A DNA stretch of 64,000 bases, taken from Mycobacterium pseudokansasii (GTDB taxonomy: Bacteria; Actinomycetota; Actinomycetes; Mycobacteriales; Mycobacteriaceae). Under the pieces are notes generated by a model, which was given only the letters and a program-made list of their open reading frames with translations, did no database searches and was not told the origin of the DNA. Location of the stretch: contig NZ_UPHU01000001.1 of assembly GCF_900566075.1 (NCBI RefSeq), positions 3,906,325 through 3,970,324 of the forward strand. Direction: 5' to 3'. Shown piece by piece: positions 1 through 7,172 of this stretch. The number at the start of each line of letters is the position of its first letter. Position 1 is the first letter of the stretch. A program made the position numbers and the translations under genes.

Positions 1-301
1 CACAGAGCTCCCGCCAGTCACCGGGGCGGGGCAAGGTCAGGTGGTGCAGGTGCCGGCTCAGCTCGAAGTTCTTGTCGCGCACCCAGTACGGGTGATCCAG
101 ATCGAAGGGGACCCGAGCCAGCGCCGAGCGAAAAGCGCGGTCCGCGCCAAGCCGGGAGCCGATATGCGCGGCGACATCGTCGAAGCTGACAGTGCCGCCC
201 GGAGCCGTCGACGGGTCGTAGATCGCGAACGAGCTGACGTGCGCCCCGCCGGCAGCTTCGAAGTACACGAACGCGGCGTCCAAACCGCTCAATTGCTCCA
301 T
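1..301 (-). CDS. Wax ester synthase / diacylglycerol acyltransferase, N-terminal part (runs off the left edge)
   Basis: WS/DGAT enzymes transfer fatty acyl groups from acyl-CoA to diacylglycerol or long alcohols, making storage lipid at the membrane. Only the first 100 codons are in the window. The start MEQLSGLDAAFVYFEA, followed by a segment with PFDLDHPYWVRD and ELSRHLHH, is the usual N-terminus of the mycobacterial family. The catalytic HHxxxDG motif would lie beyond the edge. ATG at 301 is preceded by AGGTGA. The gene lies downstream of the CMD gene on the same strand across a 223-bp gap, so it may have its own promoter. Family assignment is firm; the paralogue cannot be named from this fragment. 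Confidence 0.85.
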   Translation of the reverse strand, partial: MEQLSGLDAAFVYFEAAGGAHVSSFAIYDPSTAPGGTVSFDDVAAHIGSRLGADRAFRSALARVPFDLDHPYWVRDKNFELSRHLHHLTLPRPGDWRELC

Positions 302-524
302 CGTCACCTAGCCCGATAATCGATCGAATGCGGTCAAGCCCAATGCGCGCCGCTGTTGAGTTCGGTGGCTAGACGCAACCTCGCAGACGATGCCGTTCTT
401 ACAAGGTGAGCCAAGTCGCTGATGCTGCCGCGTGGCTAGAGGCAAAGGTCCACTACGCCGATAGCAGCGGGTGCCGAATCCGGAGACACGCCGACAATTC
501 CCTGGCGAGGGGCGATTGAACCCA

Positions 525-1184
525 CTATGTCGACAGCACATTGTCGAGCTCGCGCAGCGCTGCCGCGGCCCGCGCGATGCCGTGCTCGGCGCAGAAGCGC
601 ACCGCGTCACGAACGCCGTCCTTGCCGAGACCGGCATCGAGCGCGAGTTCGACGTGCCGGCGGAAAGACTCGCCGAGAGCCTGCAGGGCGACATCGGAAG
701 TCAGCGCCATGATGGCGCGCTCTCGCATGCTGAGCCGGTCCTCCGACCACGCCCGCGACAACTGCCGATCAATGAATTCGGTGGTCCATTCGTCGCCGGT
801 GTCGAGGTGTCCTACCGCGGCGTCCACGACAGCGGGTGCCGGCAATTCGTCGAGATCACTGGTGTCCATGCCGATCTCGGTGGCGACCTGCTGCAGCCGG
901 GCAAGTGCGTCGGCGACCGCCGGATAACCCGAATACGGGGCGACAAACCGGATCGCGGCCAACAGGTCGGCGTAGCTCAGACCGTGCATGGTGGCCGCGG
1001 TGACGTGCATCCGGAACGCCAGCCCCAGGGTCGGACGGCAGATATCCATGGCCAGGTTCTGCATGAGCTTCTCCCGTGCGCTCGTCCCGGGCAGCGAGAA
1101 CGTAGCCGCCCCCACGTCCAGTGCGAGTCTCTCGAACTGCGGATCCACCTCACCAAGCGGACTGCTCGGTAACTCCACCGTCAC
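525..1184 (-). CDS. Carboxymuconolactone decarboxylase (CMD/AhpD-like) family protein
   Basis: The 219-residue protein carries two CMD-like helical units. One is around residues 55-100 (HVTAATMHGLSYADLLAAIR) and one near the C-terminus (FRRHVELALDAGLG). There is no CxxC pair, so AhpD-type peroxidase chemistry is unlikely and the reaction is unknown. I chose GTG at 1184 because GGGGGAG lies just upstream; an upstream ATG at 1211 has no ribosome site. It follows the F420-type reductase on the same strand by 45 bp and probably shares its transcript, under the divergent TetR gene. Confidence 0.75.
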   Translation of the reverse strand: MTVELPSSPLGEVDPQFERLALDVGAATFSLPGTSAREKLMQNLAMDICRPTLGLAFRMHVTAATMHGLSYADLLAAIRFVAPYSGYPAVADALARLQQVATEIGMDTSDLDELPAPAVVDAAVGHLDTGDEWTTEFIDRQLSRAWSEDRLSMRERAIMALTSDVALQALGESFRRHVELALDAGLGKDGVRDAVRFCAEHGIARAAAALRELDNVLST

Positions 1185-1229
1185 TCTGCTCCCCCTTTCC
1201 CAAGCCGCCACAACGGAATTCGGCCGGGA

Positions 1230-1631
1230 TCAGCCTGCTGGTACCAGCTCGCGCACCACGTCGAGCTTGAGGAATTCCGGCGCCTTGATCACCCTGCGGA
1301 GCATGAAGCGGATGAACGGCGGCATGCCGTTCGCCATCTCGTCACGAAATAGTGTCGGGGCGCCGAGCTGGTAGTGCCGCCGCCTGGTCTGCAGTTCGCA
1401 GCCGCCCGCGGCGAGCACATTACGCACCCAGTCGGTGCCGGGGCCGTAGGTCAGTGCGACGACAAATTCGTTGTCGCGGCGGAAGACCCACAGCGGTGTG
1501 CGAAAGACGCGGCCAGATGTGCGACCGCGGTGGATGACGACCCCCCATCCCGGCGCCCAGGTGGCGACGTACTTGGTGACGCGATTGAGTCCCAACTTGT
1601 TGGCTTGGGCAACCCATCGTGGTGCCGGCAT
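1230..1631 (-). CDS. Deazaflavin (F420)-dependent nitroreductase-family protein (Ddn-like)
   Basis: A 133-residue protein of the split beta-barrel Ddn/F420 family. It shows the characteristic GVVIHRGRTSGRVFRTPLWV block (residues about 30-49), VVALTYGPGTDWVRNVLAAG (about 57-76) and a C-terminal helix. Members reduce quinones, nitro compounds or other electrophiles with F420H2. The substrate cannot be read from sequence. It is divergent from a TetR gene 83 bp away, which is the likely regulator, and is first in a transcript with the CMD gene. An upstream AGGAGT supports the ATG at 1631. Confidence 0.8.
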   Translation of the reverse strand: MPAPRWVAQANKLGLNRVTKYVATWAPGWGVVIHRGRTSGRVFRTPLWVFRRDNEFVVALTYGPGTDWVRNVLAAGGCELQTRRRHYQLGAPTLFRDEMANGMPPFIRFMLRRVIKAPEFLKLDVVRELVPAG

Positions 1632-1646
1632 TTTAAACTCCTCACT

Positions 1647-1707
1647 TGTGGAATTTATATGTTTAGGCTAACGCTCGCGGACACAGAAGTCAACGACTGT
1701 AGAATTT
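1647..1707. promoter_or_regulatory. Divergent promoter region with a near-perfect direct repeat (candidate TetR operator)
   Basis: The 83-bp gap between the F420-type reductase and the TetR gene is AT-richer than its surroundings. It contains TGTGGAATTT at 1647-1656 and TGTAGAATTT at 1698-1707, differing at one base. The repeats flank the space where both promoters must lie, which suits autoregulation plus control of the divergent operon. Binding is inferred. Confidence 0.35.
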
Positions 1708-1714
1708 CGGAACT

Positions 1715-2296
1715 ATGCGCCCGATTGGACGACGCCCCGGTAATCCCGACACCCGCAACGCGATCGTCACGACCGCTCGTCGGTTGTTCGCCGACTCTGG
1801 ATATGAAAAGACGTCGGTCCGCGACATTGCGACCGCCGCCGGCGTTGACCCGGCCCTGATCCGGCACTATTTCGGCAGCAAGGCCGAGCTGTTCCGGTCC
1901 ACCGTGGGCTGGCCGTTCGAGTCGGACGAGATCAGCGCGCGCGTCGTCAGTGGCGATCGCGGCGACATCGGCGCGCGGCTGACCCGGGTGTTCTTCGAGG
2001 CATGGGAGCACCCGGATTCCCGCGCCCCGCTGCTGGCGATCCTGCGGGGCGCGGCCACCCACGAGGAATCCACCGCCCTGGTGCGGCAATTCATTCAGGG
2101 CCAGCTGTACCCGCAGCTGGCCAAGCCGTTGCAGGGGTCGGATGCCAAACTGCGGATCGACCTGGCGATGGCCCACCTACTGGGGATCGCCTACCTGCGC
2201 CACGTTCTGCGGGTGGAGCCGATCGCGTCCACACCAGCCGACGAACTCATTGCGCGGGTCACGCCAATTGTCAACGCGCACCTCAAAAACGGGTGA
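1715..2296 (+). CDS. TetR family transcriptional regulator
   Basis: A 193-residue protein. The N-terminal TetR helix-turn-helix covers residues about 10-57, including TSVRDIATAAGVDPALIRHY and FGSKAELF. The variable C-terminal domain with LRGAATHEES resembles the PsrA/AefR-type C-terminal domain common in actinobacteria. It is divergent from the F420-type reductase/CMD operon and is the natural candidate to control it. The ligand is unknown. Confidence 0.85.
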   Translation: MRPIGRRPGNPDTRNAIVTTARRLFADSGYEKTSVRDIATAAGVDPALIRHYFGSKAELFRSTVGWPFESDEISARVVSGDRGDIGARLTRVFFEAWEHPDSRAPLLAILRGAATHEESTALVRQFIQGQLYPQLAKPLQGSDAKLRIDLAMAHLLGIAYLRHVLRVEPIASTPADELIARVTPIVNAHLKNG

Positions 2297-2329
2297 AGCC
2301 GGCGACCAGGATCAACCACCGCCGCATCG

Positions 2330-3389
2330 CTACAGGTTCAGCGCCGCCAGTCGGGCAGCCGCAGCCGCCCGCGCCGACTTCCCCGCGACACCGAGCTCGG
2401 CGCAGCAGTTCGACAGGTGCCGCTCCACCGTCTGAACGCTCAAATACATTGCCGCCGAAATGGATTCGTAGTCGCGGCCCTGCGCAATAAAGCGCAGGAC
2501 CTCGATCTCGCGGTCGGTGAGCAGGGCACCGTCGAGCGGCGGCGCGCAGCGGCCTGCAGGAAGGAGCCACGCAACTGTGCGCGGAACGCTCCACGCCGGC
2601 TCGTCCTCGAGCAGGATGTGATTGGCGCTGTCGAGTGGCACGAACGTGGCGCCCGGTATCAAGGACGCGAGCTTGCGGCCCTCGTCGAAGGCGACCACCG
2701 CGTCGTCGCGGCCATGCAGCACCAGGGTCGGGACCGTGATGGTCCGCGCCAATTCGCTGACGTCCACGCCGTAGCGGACCGCGCGGGAGCGTGCCGCGTG
2801 CTCACCCGAACACGATGATCGCTGCAACTCGTCGAACCACGCCATCTGCGCGTCCGAGCCGCCCGGCAGGAACAACGTCGTGAGCAGTCGCCGAAACGCC
2901 GGGTTCGGTTTGCCCCAGCCCACCCGGGTCAGCCCGATGAGCAGTTCGGCTTCCTCGCGTGCCTGCGGTGTCGGGATGAAGGCGACCCGGCCCAGTGCGT
3001 AGGTGCCGTAGAGCACCAGACCGGTCACCCGACCCGGATGACGAGCCGCATAGCAGATCGCGACCGGACCACCCCCGCTGGCACCCAGCAGGGTGAAACG
3101 GTCCACCCCGGCAGCATCGACGACGGCCTCGAGGTCCTCCACCCAGTTCTCCAGCGTCAGGCTCGGGTAGTCCCGGTCGGAATAGCCCGCAGCCGCGTTC
3201 GTCGTAGCGGACCAGGGAGTGCTGTTCGCTGAGGAATTGCACCCAGTGGCGCCCGACCTTCGACGTCCAGTCATGTTCGAGGTGGGTCATCCAATGTCCG
3301 GCCTTGACCACTGCGGGGCCGTGTCCGCTGGTGGCGTACGCGATCCGCACACCGTCGGCCGAAGTGCAGAACCGCAGTTCCTGACGCAC
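2330..3389 (-). pseudogene. Alpha/beta hydrolase fused to a LuxR-type HTH, interrupted by a +1 frameshift
   Basis: Two frames together give one protein of about 350 residues. The first frame begins at GTG 3389 (MRQELRFCTSADGVRIAYA) and runs to RYDERGCGL. The second resumes at SDRDYPSLTLENWVEDLEAV, contains the hydrolase nucleophile elbow GASGGG, and ends in a LuxR HTH (LTDREIEVLRFIAQGR, SVQTVERHLSN). An extra A:T pair at 3181-3182, in the codons for GLSDRD, accounts for the shift. Both halves are otherwise intact, so this is either a recent inactivation or a one-base sequencing error. The family links an alpha/beta hydrolase fold to DNA binding; the effector is unknown. Confidence 0.8.
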
Positions 3390-3780
3390 GTGAACGTGCT
3401 ACGTGTGCGCCGACATGTTATTGCCGCAATGTGGGTAGTAGCCTCGATGCGGCCATGGGCGTCATATTCCTAACTCTCGCGGCATGGACATGCAGCGCTC
3501 GGTGATCAGGTCGCAGAATGCGTGCCTCGCCAACGATCACGATCCGAAAATTGAGGCGGATGCCTCAACCGCTACCGGCTCGGTCCGACGGCCGGTGTGG
3601 TCGCATCAGTCACTCGAGTTACTCGGAGTCGGGGTGCGCGTTGATTCACTGAAAGTGCCCGCCTGTTAGCGACAATTCCGTTGCGTGCCTGAGCTTATCG
3701 CTAACGGGCGGTCCTTGGGCTGCGCCCCCGGCGTGGGAGATGGAAATCGGGCTGGTGCGGTCGGGTGCGTGGCTGAAGGC

Positions 3781-3900
3781 ATCGAGTGTGCGTTGACGGC
3801 GCCGACTGTGCGTTGACGGCGCCGACTGTGCGCTGACGGCGCCGACTGTGCGCTGACGGCGCCGACTGTGCGCTGACGGCGCCGACTGTGCGCTGACGGC
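3781..3900 (+). repeat. Tandem array of a 20-bp unit, six copies
   Basis: The unit gccgactgtgcgctgacggc occurs four times in exact head-to-tail order (3821-3900). It is preceded by a copy with one change (3801-3820) and a more diverged first copy (3781-3800), and followed by a degenerate half copy at 3901-3910. There are no spacers, so it is not a CRISPR array. The 20-bp period is not a multiple of three, which argues against protein repeats. Copy number probably varies between strains. Confidence 0.95.
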
Positions 3901-3948
3901 GCCGAGTGCGCCGTCAGGGCGGCCGATCAGGCCGGTTTCCGCCCTACA

Positions 3949-3980
3949 TGCACAGTCAAAGCCGTCACTGCACACTCGAT
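3949..3980 (-). repeat. Diverged inverted copy of the 20-bp repeat unit
   Basis: Read on the minus strand, this stretch begins atcgagtgtgcagtgacggc and continues with a tttgactgtgc block. Over 32 positions it matches 3781-3812 at 26. The array is therefore flanked by an inverted partner about 50 bp beyond its end, so a transcript could fold into a large hairpin. Confidence 0.75.
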
Positions 3981-4287
3981 AAGGCGGCAGGACAGCCGAT
4001 TCGGTGAGCACGTGCGACATCCCCCGAACGCCCTCCATCACAAGCGGTTTGAGCGAAGGTGCGGTATCGGCGTGCCGAAAGCAGAGCCAGGCATCCAAGG
4101 CTGCGCAAGACGATCTTGTTGACCAGCCGCATTCGTGGTCACCATGAATCCGAGCGAGCCGGGCAAATCGCGTATCCGCTCGGCCGGACTCCGGTGAGCG
4201 CGGCAACCAGATCAACACCGTCCCGCCATCGTCCATTTCCGTGGCGGGTCTGGTCTCAAGCAGACCAGCGATATCCCGCGACCGCCC

Positions 4288-4695
4288 TCAGCAATCGCTG
4301 ATTTCGCCGACGACCTCGATCTCGCAATAGGAGCCAAAAGCACGGGAAAGGCGTGCATCTGCGGTGACAAGTACGACGTCGAGAGCCTCGGCCAGCGCAA
4401 CGTAGGCGGCATCGTAGGCCGTCAGGACATGCCGCAATTCCCACACCCGGTGGAGCAATGGCTGATGTGAGGACCGACGCAGCGGCAGATCGGTCAGGTC
4501 CGCCACCGCGCACGCGGCCCTTCGAGCCGGCATCCGTCTTGCCGCGACGTGGCGGCGCCACACCGAGACCACCTCGAGGTCGATGAGTTCCGGAGCAACC
4601 AACGTCTCGTGCGCCAAACGTTCCCGCGCGAGCCGGCCGTCCGACCCGTCGTCGCCCAGCGCTACGGCCAGCACGCTCGCATCAACGACGATCAC
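4288..4695 (-). CDS. vapC: VapC toxin, PIN-domain ribonuclease
   Basis: A 135-residue PIN-domain protein. The four acidic metal ligands are visible: D5 (VIVVDASVL), E41 (ELIDLEVVSVWRR), D95 (LTAYDAAYVALAEAL) and D113 (LVTADARL). VapC toxins cleave specific RNAs and are neutralised by VapB binding. I chose GTG 4695, which overlaps the vapB 3' end by 14 bp; an in-frame ATG at 4713 is possible. All catalytic residues are present, so the toxin looks functional. It forms a two-gene operon with vapB. Confidence 0.9.
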   Translation of the reverse strand: MIVVDASVLAVALGDDGSDGRLARERLAHETLVAPELIDLEVVSVWRRHVAARRMPARRAACAVADLTDLPLRRSSHQPLLHRVWELRHVLTAYDAAYVALAEALDVVLVTADARLSRAFGSYCEIEVVGEISDC

Positions 4696-4912
4696 GATCA
4701 GCCCGAACGTCATCGACGGCGGCTCTGAAAGACACGCGGCCGCCGCGACGTGTGGTGATTCGGTCGAACACCTCATCCAGCGTGGGTTGATTCGCGTCGG
4801 CGATGAGTCGACTTCGGAGGTATTCCTGTAGGGATTGATGTGCGCGTGCCGCTCGCTGACGCAGGACTCGGTGGGTGTCCTCCGGAACGTCCTTGATCTG
4901 CACACTGGGCAT
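4682..4912 (-). CDS. vapB: VapB antitoxin
   Basis: A 76-residue protein with an N-terminal ribbon-helix-helix type segment (PSVQIKDVPEDTHRVLRQRA and following helix). The arginine/aspartate-rich C-terminus is the part that normally wraps the toxin. It precedes and overlaps vapC, the usual arrangement for co-translation. A perfect palindrome begins 8 bp upstream of the ATG, as expected for an autoregulated VapBC operon. There is no clear Shine-Dalgarno sequence, so the transcript may be leaderless. Confidence 0.88.
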   Translation of the reverse strand: MPSVQIKDVPEDTHRVLRQRAARAHQSLQEYLRSRLIADANQPTLDEVFDRITTRRGGRVSFRAAVDDVRADRDRR

Positions 4913-4920
4913 GGCGCCAT

Positions 4921-4941
4921 TTTGGCGCTACAAGCGCCAAA
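4921..4941. promoter_or_regulatory. Palindromic operator upstream of vapBC
   Basis: TTTGGCGC - TACAA - GCGCCAAA is a perfect 8-bp inverted repeat with a 5-bp spacer, starting 8 bp upstream of the vapB ATG. A second short palindrome, ATGGCGCCAT (4911-4920), overlaps the start codon. Both share the GGCGC core. VapBC complexes typically bind such sites to repress their own operon; binding here is inferred. Confidence 0.7.
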
Positions 4942-4965
4942 CCGCAAGTACGACGGGTGTCCGAC

Positions 4966-5217
4966 TCACATACCGAAGTGAGTGCGCTGCAACGCCGCAA
5001 CGGCCTCCGGCGGTCCGCAAACGTCGACGTGTGCCGCCGCTTGGCGCCCGAACACATACAACAGCAGCTCTCCGGGCGGGCCGCTGAGCCGTGCGGCAGG
5101 ATCGCCCGAGCGCACCCGAACCACCTCGGCGGCGCCGGCCCACTCGACTTCCAGCCCGCAAACGCGCAGCCGCCGACTCAGATACCGCGCGCACACCCCG
5201 GCCAAGGCTCGCGGCGC
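4966..5217 (-). pseudogene. C-terminal remnant of a TIGR03085 / maleylpyruvate isomerase-like gene
   Basis: The frame encodes about 80 residues with GLEVEWAGAAEVVRVRSG, LSGPPGELLLYVFGRQAAA and VDVCGPPEAVAAL. These match the C-terminal domain of mycothiol-dependent maleylpyruvate isomerase-like proteins (TIGR03085 family, usually about 200 residues). The N-terminal metal-binding DinB-like part is missing. An in-frame TGA stands at 5218-5220 and the only start nearby is a TTG without a ribosome site. I read this as a truncated relic, not a working gene. Confidence 0.6.
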
Positions 5218-5292
5218 TCACAACCAAACGATGTGACCTCACAACATCAAGGTCCCTACCGGCGCAACAACCAACAGCGCAACATCGATGTC

Positions 5293-5337
5293 ATGACCCG
5301 TGGGTCCGGTGAAGTACCTTCGGGTACCTGTCGCTGA
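5293..5337 (+). CDS. Possible leader peptide of the sulfur operon (14 codons)
   Basis: ATG ... TGA encodes MTRGSGEVPSGTCR, with one cysteine codon just before the stop. It lies about 135 bp upstream of sirA. Mycobacteria are known to use short cysteine-containing upstream ORFs as cysteine-responsive attenuators of sulfur genes, but those carry runs of Cys codons and this has only one. A cUUCGg hairpin (5314-5327) falls inside the ORF, so ribosome stalling could change its folding. There is no strong ribosome site. Speculative. Confidence 0.25.
   Translation: MTRGSGEVPSGTCR
5314..5327 (+). promoter_or_regulatory. Stable UUCG-tetraloop hairpin in the sirA leader
   Basis: GTACC - TTCG - GGTAC forms a perfect 5-bp stem closed by a C(UUCG)G tetraloop, one of the most stable RNA loops. 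It lies inside the 14-codon ORF and is not followed by a T-tract, so it is not an intrinsic terminator by itself. Confidence 0.45.
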
Positions 5338-5352
5338 CCAACATCATCGCTG

Positions 5353-5475
5353 ATGTCGCAGGCCGGTCCGGTGGCCGCCCACCGTCGACTCCCGCCGAAA
5401 GGGAAACAACCGCCAAAGCGCTGCGCGCAACGGCGATCCGGATCGCCAATGTTCGCGAAGGAGTATGCCAGATGA
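5353..5475 (+). CDS. Possible 40-residue upstream ORF overlapping the sirA start
   Basis: ATG 5353 opens a 40-codon basic frame (MSQAGPVAAHRRLPPKGKQ at the start, one Cys at residue 24, ending FAKEYAR). Its TGA is embedded in the sirA start as ATGA, which is the geometry of translational coupling. The sirA ribosome site GAAGGAG (5457-5463) lies within its last codons. If translated, it would deliver ribosomes to sirA. I see no strong ribosome site for the small ORF, so it remains a candidate. Confidence 0.35.
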   Translation: MSQAGPVAAHRRLPPKGKQPPKRCAQRRSGSPMFAKEYAR

Positions 5476-7142
5476 CCACAGCAGCCCGTCCCGCCAAGAC
5501 TCGTAACGAAGGCCAGTGGGCACTTGGACAGCGTGAGCCGCTCAACGACGCGGAACAGTTCAAGCAAGAGGACGCACCGCTGAACGTCCGCGACCGAATC
5601 CTGAACGTCTATGCCAAGCAAGGTTTCGACAGCATCGAAAAGTCCGACCTTCGTGGCCGCTTCCGTTGGATGGGCCTCTACACCCAACGTGAACAGGGTT
5701 ACGACGGCACCTGGACCGGTGAGGAAAACACCGACACCATCGAGGCCAAATACTTCATGATGCGGGTGCGCTCCGACGGCAAGCCGATGTCGGCCGCCAC
5801 GGTGCGCACCCTGGGCCAAGTCTCGACCGACTTCGCCCGTGACACCGCCGACATCGGAGACCGGGAGAACGTCCAATTCCATTGGATCCGAATCGAAGAC
5901 GTGCCCGAGATCTGGGACCGGCTGGCGTCGGTCGGTCTGACCACCACCGAAGCCTGCGGCGACTGCCCGCGCGCTATCCACGGTTCGCCGCTGGCCGGCG
6001 ACTCAGTCGACGAAATCCTCGACCCCTCACCGGCGATCGACGAAATCCTGCGGCGGTTCATGAACAATCCCGAGTACGCCAATCTGCCGCGTAAGTACAA
6101 GAGCGCGATCTCGGGCCTGCAGGACGTCTCCCACGAAACCCACGACGTCGCCTTCATCGGCGTCAACCATCCTGAGCACGGCCCGGGGATGGACCTGTGG
6201 GTCGGCGGCGGCCTGTCGACCAACCCGATGCTGGCCCAACGAGTCGGCGTGTGGGTTCCGCTCGACGAGGTTCCCGACGTCTGGGAAGCGGTCACCAAGC
6301 TGTTCCGTGACTACGGCTACCGGCGGCTGCGCGCCAAGGCCCGGTTGAAGTTCCTGGTCAAGGACTGGGGTGTGGCCAAATTCCGCGAGGTCCTGGAAAC
6401 CGAGTATCTGCAGCGGCGGTTGATCGACGGTCCGGCCCCCGAGCCGGTCAAGCACCCGATCGACCACGTCGGAGTGCAGCGGCTCAAGAATGGGCTCAAC
6501 GCCGTCGGTGTGGCCCCCATCGCGGGCCGGGTATCGGGAACCATCCTGTGCAAGGTGGCCGACCTCATGGAAAGGGCCGGTTCGGAACGCGCCCGGTTCA
6601 CCCCCTACCAGAAACTGGTCATCCTCGACGTCGCCGACGACAAGGTCGATGAACTGGTAGCCGGTCTGGATGCCATCGGTTTGCCGTCGCGGCCGTCGTC
6701 GTGGCGCAAGAATATGATGGCCTGCACCGGCATCGAGTTCTGCAAGCTGTCGTTTGCCGAAACCCGGGTCAGGGCACAGTCTTTGGTGCCGGAGCTGGAA
6801 AGCCGTCTGGCCGAAATCAATACCAATCTGGACGTGCCGATCACCATCAACGTCAACGGATGCCCCAACTCGTGCGCCCGAATTCAGGTCGCTGATATCG
6901 GTTTCAAGGGCCAAATGGTCGACGACGGGGACGGCAAACCGGTCGAGGGGTTCCAGGTCCACCTCGGCGGCGGCCTCGGCGAAGACAGCGGATTCGGCCG
7001 GAAACTGCGCCAGCACAAGGTCACCAGCGACGAACTGGGCGACTACATCGATCGGGTGGTCCGCAACTTCGTCAAGCAACGCCACGACGGCGAACGGTTC
7101 GCAACCTGGGCACTGCGGGCCGAGGAGGCCGACCTTCGATAA
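5472..7142 (+). CDS. sirA: Ferredoxin-dependent assimilatory sulfite reductase SirA (NirA)
   Basis: SirA reduces sulfite to sulfide with six electrons from ferredoxin, using a siroheme coupled to a [4Fe-4S] cluster. The 556 residues match the M. tuberculosis enzyme closely in length. Cluster ligands are C418 and C424 (ACTGIEFCKLSFAETR), then C464 and C468 (NGCPNSCAR). Y70 (MGLYTQREQG) and C162 (TEACGDCPRA) correspond to the Tyr-Cys pair that is covalently linked beside the active site in the M. tuberculosis structure. The start has GAAGGAG 8 bp upstream. It is first in the operon with cysH (30 bp later) and che1, and electrons could come from the fprA/fdx pair further along the window. Confidence 0.97.
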   Translation: MTTAARPAKTRNEGQWALGQREPLNDAEQFKQEDAPLNVRDRILNVYAKQGFDSIEKSDLRGRFRWMGLYTQREQGYDGTWTGEENTDTIEAKYFMMRVRSDGKPMSAATVRTLGQVSTDFARDTADIGDRENVQFHWIRIEDVPEIWDRLASVGLTTTEACGDCPRAIHGSPLAGDSVDEILDPSPAIDEILRRFMNNPEYANLPRKYKSAISGLQDVSHETHDVAFIGVNHPEHGPGMDLWVGGGLSTNPMLAQRVGVWVPLDEVPDVWEAVTKLFRDYGYRRLRAKARLKFLVKDWGVAKFREVLETEYLQRRLIDGPAPEPVKHPIDHVGVQRLKNGLNAVGVAPIAGRVSGTILCKVADLMERAGSERARFTPYQKLVILDVADDKVDELVAGLDAIGLPSRPSSWRKNMMACTGIEFCKLSFAETRVRAQSLVPELESRLAEINTNLDVPITINVNGCPNSCARIQVADIGFKGQMVDDGDGKPVEGFQVHLGGGLGEDSGFGRKLRQHKVTSDELGDYIDRVVRNFVKQRHDGERFATWALRAEEADLR

Positions 7143-7172
7143 GTCCACCCGAAACGAGCGGAGGACGACGAG

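Larger units (their letters stand above)
3390..4287. other. Long region without a convincing gene; holds repeats
   Basis: About 900 bp lie between the frameshifted hydrolase and vapC. Open frames exist on both strands, for example 4236 to 3646 on the minus strand, but they read through the tandem repeat and match nothing I recognise. Next to the hydrolase start there are three ACGTG units (3388-3392, 3394-3398, 3401-3405), possibly a regulator site. The rest holds the 20-bp tandem array and its diverged inverted copy. Confidence 0.5.

Noticed and set aside
3781..3900. CRISPR-like array
   Set aside because: Units are contiguous with no spacers and no cas genes are near; it is a simple tandem repeat.
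3646..4236. 196-codon minus-strand frame
   Set aside because: It reads through the tandem repeat, has no family match and no ribosome site; likely fortuitous.
5221..5471. Riboswitch (SAM or cobalamin class) upstream of sirA
   Set aside because: I looked for the conserved cores of these classes and did not see them; only small ORFs and one hairpin are visible.
5472..7142. Large minus-strand frames opposite sirA
   Set aside because: They are shadows of the high-GC third-codon bias; sirA is complete and conserved.
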